A DNA stretch of 64,000 bases. Origin: Saccharothrix saharensis. GTDB lineage: Bacteria; Actinomycetota; Actinomycetes; Mycobacteriales; Pseudonocardiaceae. The notes beneath the pieces are model-generated. The model saw nothing but the letters and a program-made list of their open reading frames with translations, made no database searches and had not been told where the DNA came from. Location of the stretch: the NCBI RefSeq assembly GCF_006716745.1, contig NZ_VFPP01000001.1:6707386-6771385 (forward strand), read 5' to 3'. Of this stretch, positions 59,223 through 64,000 are shown in pieces; position 1 is the stretch's first letter; each line of letters opens with the position of its first letter. Both the position numbers and the translations under genes were made by a program.

Positions 59223-59869
59223 CGACCGTCCGGGAACACCGCCGCCACCCGCGCGTCCGGCACGTCGGGCCGGTCCGCGAACTGGCCCACGGCGTCCTCC
59301 AGGAAGTGCTCCAGCAGCTCCGGTGGCAGGTCGTCGAACCCGACACCACCGTCCAGGTCGACCAGGTGGAACCACACCTCCCGCAGCCGCAGCCACGGCA
59401 CCCGGTGCGCCAGGAACGGCCCCGCCTTCGGGTGCGCCACCTCCGCCTCCCACGCCGAGGGCGGCAGGTCGCGGGCGAACGCGGCGAACCGCTGGCACGC
59501 CGCGTCCAGGTCCGCCCGCAGCAACTGCGGCAGCCGGCCCGCGCCCTCCGCGATGTCCGCGTCGCGGTCGGCCATGCTCGGGTACATCGGGTGCTCGACC
59601 CCCGTCTTGGCCCACGTGAGCAGGTTCACCAGGGCGTCGGCGTTGCGTGCGAGGTGCGTCACCACGTGCGCCCGGCTCCACCCGGGAAGCAGGCTCGGAC
59701 CCCGCAAAGAGGGCAGGTCGAGGCCGCCGACGACCTCGTACAACGCCCGCGTCGCCCGTTCGACCTCGGCGAGCCCGGCGACCGCGTCCTGGACCGCGGC
59801 CGACTGCTCGCGGGGCGCGGGTACGCTCGTCTGGGCGGATCGGACCTGGGCGGCATCAGCGAAGCTCAT
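59078..59869 (-). CDS. Mycothiol-dependent maleylpyruvate isomerase-like protein
   Basis: A 263-residue protein of the DinB-like mycothiol-dependent isomerase family. The first part is LPSLRGPSLLPGWSRAHVVTHLARNADALVNLL (with the conserved His of the Zn site) and the second conserved stretch is HRVPWLRLREVWFHLVDLDGGVGF (Glu and His of the same site). Members isomerise maleylpyruvate or act on other mycothiol adducts. ATG 59869 has GAGG upstream; GTG 59875 is possible. Its 3' end overlaps the convergent acyltransferase gene by 145 bp. Confidence 0.9.
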   Translation of the reverse strand: MSFADAAQVRSAQTSVPAPREQSAAVQDAVAGLAEVERATRALYEVVGGLDLPSLRGPSLLPGWSRAHVVTHLARNADALVNLLTWAKTGVEHPMYPSMADRDADIAEGAGRLPQLLRADLDAACQRFAAFARDLPPSAWEAEVAHPKAGPFLAHRVPWLRLREVWFHLVDLDGGVGFDDLPPELLEHFLEDAVGQFADRPDVPDARVAAVFPDGRQRSWGLTADSATSPAVSGAAADVLGWLTGRHSGARLNGTAPTLPRWL

Positions 59870-60054
59870 GGGCACCTCATCCCGGCGTTTGCGGCCGAAC
59901 GGCCTATCACCCCAGCGTAGGGGCGTTCACTACCGACCGGTAGAGCCGTTGGCGCACGATCGTGGGACTGTGCCCGTCACGAATTGTCGGTGCCCGCCCC
60001 TAGCATGGTGGTCGCCCTCCCCGACAGGGCCGACGCAGTGGTCCGATACGCTTT

Positions 60055-60070
60055 TCGAACGTCTGTTCGG
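60055..60070 (+). promoter_or_regulatory. LexA (SOS) box ahead of uvrA
   Basis: TCGAAC-GTCT-GTTCGG matches the actinobacterial LexA box TCGAACN4GTTCGA with one change at the end. It lies 30 bp ahead of the uvrA start and overlaps the region after a TACGCT hexamer (60047-60052). Damage-inducible expression of uvrA is expected. Confidence 0.75.
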
Positions 60071-60099
60071 GGGAAGGTCAAAAACCGAAGGGAACCGTT

Positions 60100-62973
<2,874 letters not shown>

Positions 62974-63337
62974 CCCAAGATCACCCCAAGGCGTGACGGC
63001 CTCCCGGGTATGAATGGAAACGCGGAATGCGTTGCCGGAAATGAAGGAGGCGCACGGCCAGGCACATCACCATGCCAACCCCGGCCCGATCGCCGCCGAC
63101 CGCACCCAAACCCCCGCCGCGCCATACCGACCAGTCGCCGTCAGCCACCGCCGAAGCAGACGCAATCACCCGCAGCCGGTCACCCGCAGCCGGTCGGCCG
63201 GAGAGCGGTCGGCCGGAGCGGTCGATCACGGTCACAAAGGCGTGACGGCCTCCGGGGCGGTCGAGCGCGGCTGGAATGGCGAGACCCGGTGCCTGCGGCT
63301 GGTCGCGGCCGCGGCCGGTGTGCGTGACCATGGTCGT
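62974..63337. other. Intergenic region with short repeats
   Basis: No gene is supported here. AAGGCGTGACGGCCTCC occurs at 62988-63004 and again at 63237-63253, and near 63166-63230 there are tandem copies of TCACCCGCAGCCGG and TCGGCCGGAGAGCGG-type units. An in-frame extension of the next gene through this region lacks normal codon bias. Confidence 0.5.
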
Positions 63338-63805
63338 ATGCCGCTGAACTCATACCGCTTCCGCAGCGTCTGGTCGGTGGACTGCCCGCCCGAGCGGGCG
63401 TTCGAGGTGCTCGCGGACTTGGGGAGTTACCCGAGCTGGTGGCGTGAGGTGCGTGACGCTCGGCAGGTCGCCGAGCAGGCGGCCGAGCTGCGGTGCCGGT
63501 CGGTGCTGCCCTACGAGCTGGTGTTCCAGGCGCACCACAACGCCCGGGAGCCCGAGGCGGGGTTGCTGCGCGCCGACCTGGTCGGGGACTTGGACGGCAC
63601 GGTGAGCTGGCGCATCTTCGGTGAGGATGCCGGGTCGCGGCTGGTCTACGACCAGGAGGTGGTGGTGCGCAAGCCGCTGCTGCGTCGACTGGCCCTGCTC
63701 GGCCGGCCGCTGCTCAAGGCGAACCACGAGTTGATGATGCGCAGTGGCCAGCGAGGATTGCGCGCCTACCTGGCGGGGTTTCAGGCGGCGTCGGGGAACG
63801 AGTAG
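63338..63805 (+). CDS. SRPBCC family protein (polyketide cyclase/dehydrase-like)
   Basis: A 155-residue SRPBCC protein: RFRSVWSVDCPPERAFEVLADLGSYPSWWREVRDA at the start, a strand pattern through VSWRIFGEDAGSRLVYDQEVVVRK and a final long helix (KANHELMMRSGQRGLRAYLAGF). It is a single hydrophobic-ligand-binding domain of the polyketide cyclase type; the ligand is unknown. ATG 63338 is the natural start; nothing supports a longer N-terminus. The remaining 195 bp to the window end hold no gene. Confidence 0.85.
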   Translation: MPLNSYRFRSVWSVDCPPERAFEVLADLGSYPSWWREVRDARQVAEQAAELRCRSVLPYELVFQAHHNAREPEAGLLRADLVGDLDGTVSWRIFGEDAGSRLVYDQEVVVRKPLLRRLALLGRPLLKANHELMMRSGQRGLRAYLAGFQAASGNE

Positions 63806-64000
63806 TCGAGGCGCCGGCCGGAGGTCGCGGGCAAGCCAGCCAGGGTGGTGGACAGGCGAGCCGGGTGGCGGTGGCGGGTAGAGGTCGCGGATGCCCGGGC
63901 CTCGGCGGTGGGCGACCGGCCGCAGACGCTGGGGCCTTGGCCGGCCGAGGGGTGCGGGGCGGGCGGTGGTGAGCCGCTGAGGCGGGAGACGCCAGTGGCG

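Overview
The window is very GC-rich, with almost all third codon positions G or C, many GTG starts and few poly-T terminators. It is chromosomal DNA of a filamentous-type actinomycete. A gene order polA - rpsA - coaE - DUF402 gene - uvrB - (accessory genes) - MBL hydrolase - uvrA matches the order I know from Mycobacterium tuberculosis (Rv1629-Rv1638). The DUF5685 protein, the type VII secretion substrate operon and the density of GNAT, SDR and methyltransferase genes suggest a Pseudonocardiales member (Saccharothrix/Actinosynnema/Lentzea-like). That placement is inference, not proof.

Layout. 1-473: end of polA. 0.5-12 kb: small regulatory and metabolic units: a secreted Cys-paired peptide, an HxlR regulator facing a GNAT gene across a 19-bp palindrome, a secreted hydrolase, a Gfo/Idh/MocA oxidoreductase with a promoter and LacI-type operator, and an autoregulated operon of a degenerate ABC ATPase, a YhgE/Pip membrane protein and a TetR regulator. 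12-20.4 kb: the conserved core of rpsA with its promoter and terminator, a lipoprotein, the CoaE-GrpB fusion, two DUF402 paralogues, a DUF5685 protein with a Cys-rich tail, and uvrB. 20.5-31.8 kb: an ABC permease with an unusual hydrolase-ABC fusion, a TerC transporter behind a yybP-ykoY (Mn2+) riboswitch-like leader, an S9 peptidase, a Crp/Fnr regulator next to a class III cyclase-like protein, and a RES-type toxin-antitoxin pair.

31.9-38.3 kb: a five-gene operon of type VII secretion cargo. It encodes a YbaB-like protein, an EspC-like small substrate, a 1317-residue polymorphic toxin ending in a deaminase-like domain, a SUKH immunity protein and a YezG-like second immunity candidate. No secretion machinery is visible. 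38.4-54.3 kb: FKBP, a secreted beta-propeller, an EI24 protein, dinB coupled to a DHFR-like gene, two HxlR/LysR-controlled divergent pairs, a trypsin, an ADP-ribosylglycohydrolase, an ArsR-SRPBCC pair, an aminotransferase, RNase HI and small genes. Among them lie recognisable decayed genes (AraC, VOC/glyoxalase, LuxR-type response regulator).

54.3-57.9 kb is the most unusual stretch. A DUF4143 ATPase and a frameshifted gene with RAMA, paired CBS and HEPN-like domains lie between an intact MBL hydrolase and a second, diverged copy of that hydrolase's last ~61 codons. The codon use of the inserted genes is less GC-biased. This looks like a small defence-type island inserted at the 3' end of the hydrolase gene. 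58-64 kb: an acyltransferase, a mycothiol-dependent isomerase-like protein, LexA-boxed uvrA and a SRPBCC protein. The uvrB-uvrA interval is about 40 kb here and holds nearly all the accessory genes.
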